Assembly (NCBI GenBank): GCA_002469305.1
Contig: DKEY01000084.1
Coordinates: forward strand, 20,824 to 27,245
Source: Sulfurospirillum sp. UBA6810
GTDB taxonomy: Bacteria > Campylobacterota > Campylobacteria > Campylobacterales > Sulfurospirillaceae
Direction of reading: 5' to 3'
DNA: 6,422 bases
Both the position numbers and the translations under genes were made by a program. Positions 6,346 to 6,422 of the stretch are shown here, piece after piece; the first letter of the stretch is position 1, and each line of letters starts with the position of its first letter. A model generated the notes under the pieces. That model was not told the DNA's origin and did no database searches. It saw only the letters and a list, made by a program, of their open reading frames with translations.

Positions 6346-6362
6346 ACTTAATATATAGTTTA

Positions 6363-6422
6363 TTAAAACTTGTATTTAAATGATGCTGTCACTAAGTGAG
6401 CTGAAGCATCTTCGAATGTACC
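6363..6422 (-). CDS. C-terminal end of a probable outer-membrane beta-barrel protein (partial)
   Basis: Only the last 19 codons and a TAA are in the window. They read GTFEDASAHLVTASFKYKF. The end has alternating hydrophobic residues and a terminal Phe after Tyr two positions earlier. This is the usual C-terminal strand signal recognised by the BAM machinery in Gram-negative porins. The frame is open to the window edge. The family cannot be named from so little, and a chance open frame of this length is possible. The terminal pattern and the downstream hairpins make a real gene end more likely. Confidence 0.55.
   Translation of the reverse strand, partial: GTFEDASAHLVTASFKYKF

Noticed and set aside
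1..6422. Mobile element, CRISPR array, toxin-antitoxin or defence island
   Set aside because: No transposase, integrase, tRNA, spaced direct-repeat array or small paired genes were seen. The gene content is core metabolism with uniform base composition.

Overview
The window is AT-rich DNA, and every gene that can be supported lies on the minus strand. The Complex I subunits, the codon bias toward A/T-ending codons and the gene style suggest a member of the Campylobacterota (the former Epsilonproteobacteria). A Sulfurimonas-like organism is my best guess. This assignment is an inference from protein style, not from a search.

Layout, read in the direction of transcription (high to low coordinates). 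(1) At 6422-6363 is the last 19 codons of a gene whose C-terminus looks like an outer-membrane beta-barrel. (2) At about 6345-6293 is a compact set of inverted repeats with two mutually exclusive folds, between that gene and the next. (3) At 6262-4700 is a complete AMP-forming acyl-CoA synthetase (FadD-like), followed 12 bases later by a perfect 28-base palindrome that probably acts as a terminator. (4) At 4571-2829 is a 580-residue protein with a C-terminal AAA+ ATPase domain, an N-terminal half I cannot assign, a TTG start and a good candidate promoter. (5) At 2828-2662 is a 167-base intergenic region rich in short repeats, with a candidate extended -10 promoter. (6) At 2661 to 1 is the start of the NADH:quinone oxidoreductase (Complex I) operon, nuoA-nuoB-nuoC-nuoD. 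The genes are tightly packed (19-base overlap, 4-base overlap, 1-base gap), and nuoD runs off the window edge.

How the genes work together: NuoA belongs to the membrane arm, and NuoB, NuoC and NuoD form the connecting module of Complex I, with the N2 iron-sulfur cluster and quinone-binding residues visible in NuoB and NuoD. NuoC and NuoD are separate proteins here, not the fused NuoCD of E. coli. The acyl-CoA synthetase would activate fatty acids at the membrane. The AAA+ protein has no functional link to its neighbours that the sequence can prove.

Most of the window is ordinary. The points most worth a second look are the AAA+ protein (Walker B Asp replaced by Asn, and an internal repeat in its N-terminal half), the alternative-fold leader upstream of the acyl-CoA synthetase, and three exact copies of an 11-base word clustered in and beside nuoA. 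I see no RNA genes, CRISPR arrays, insertion sequences or defence system.
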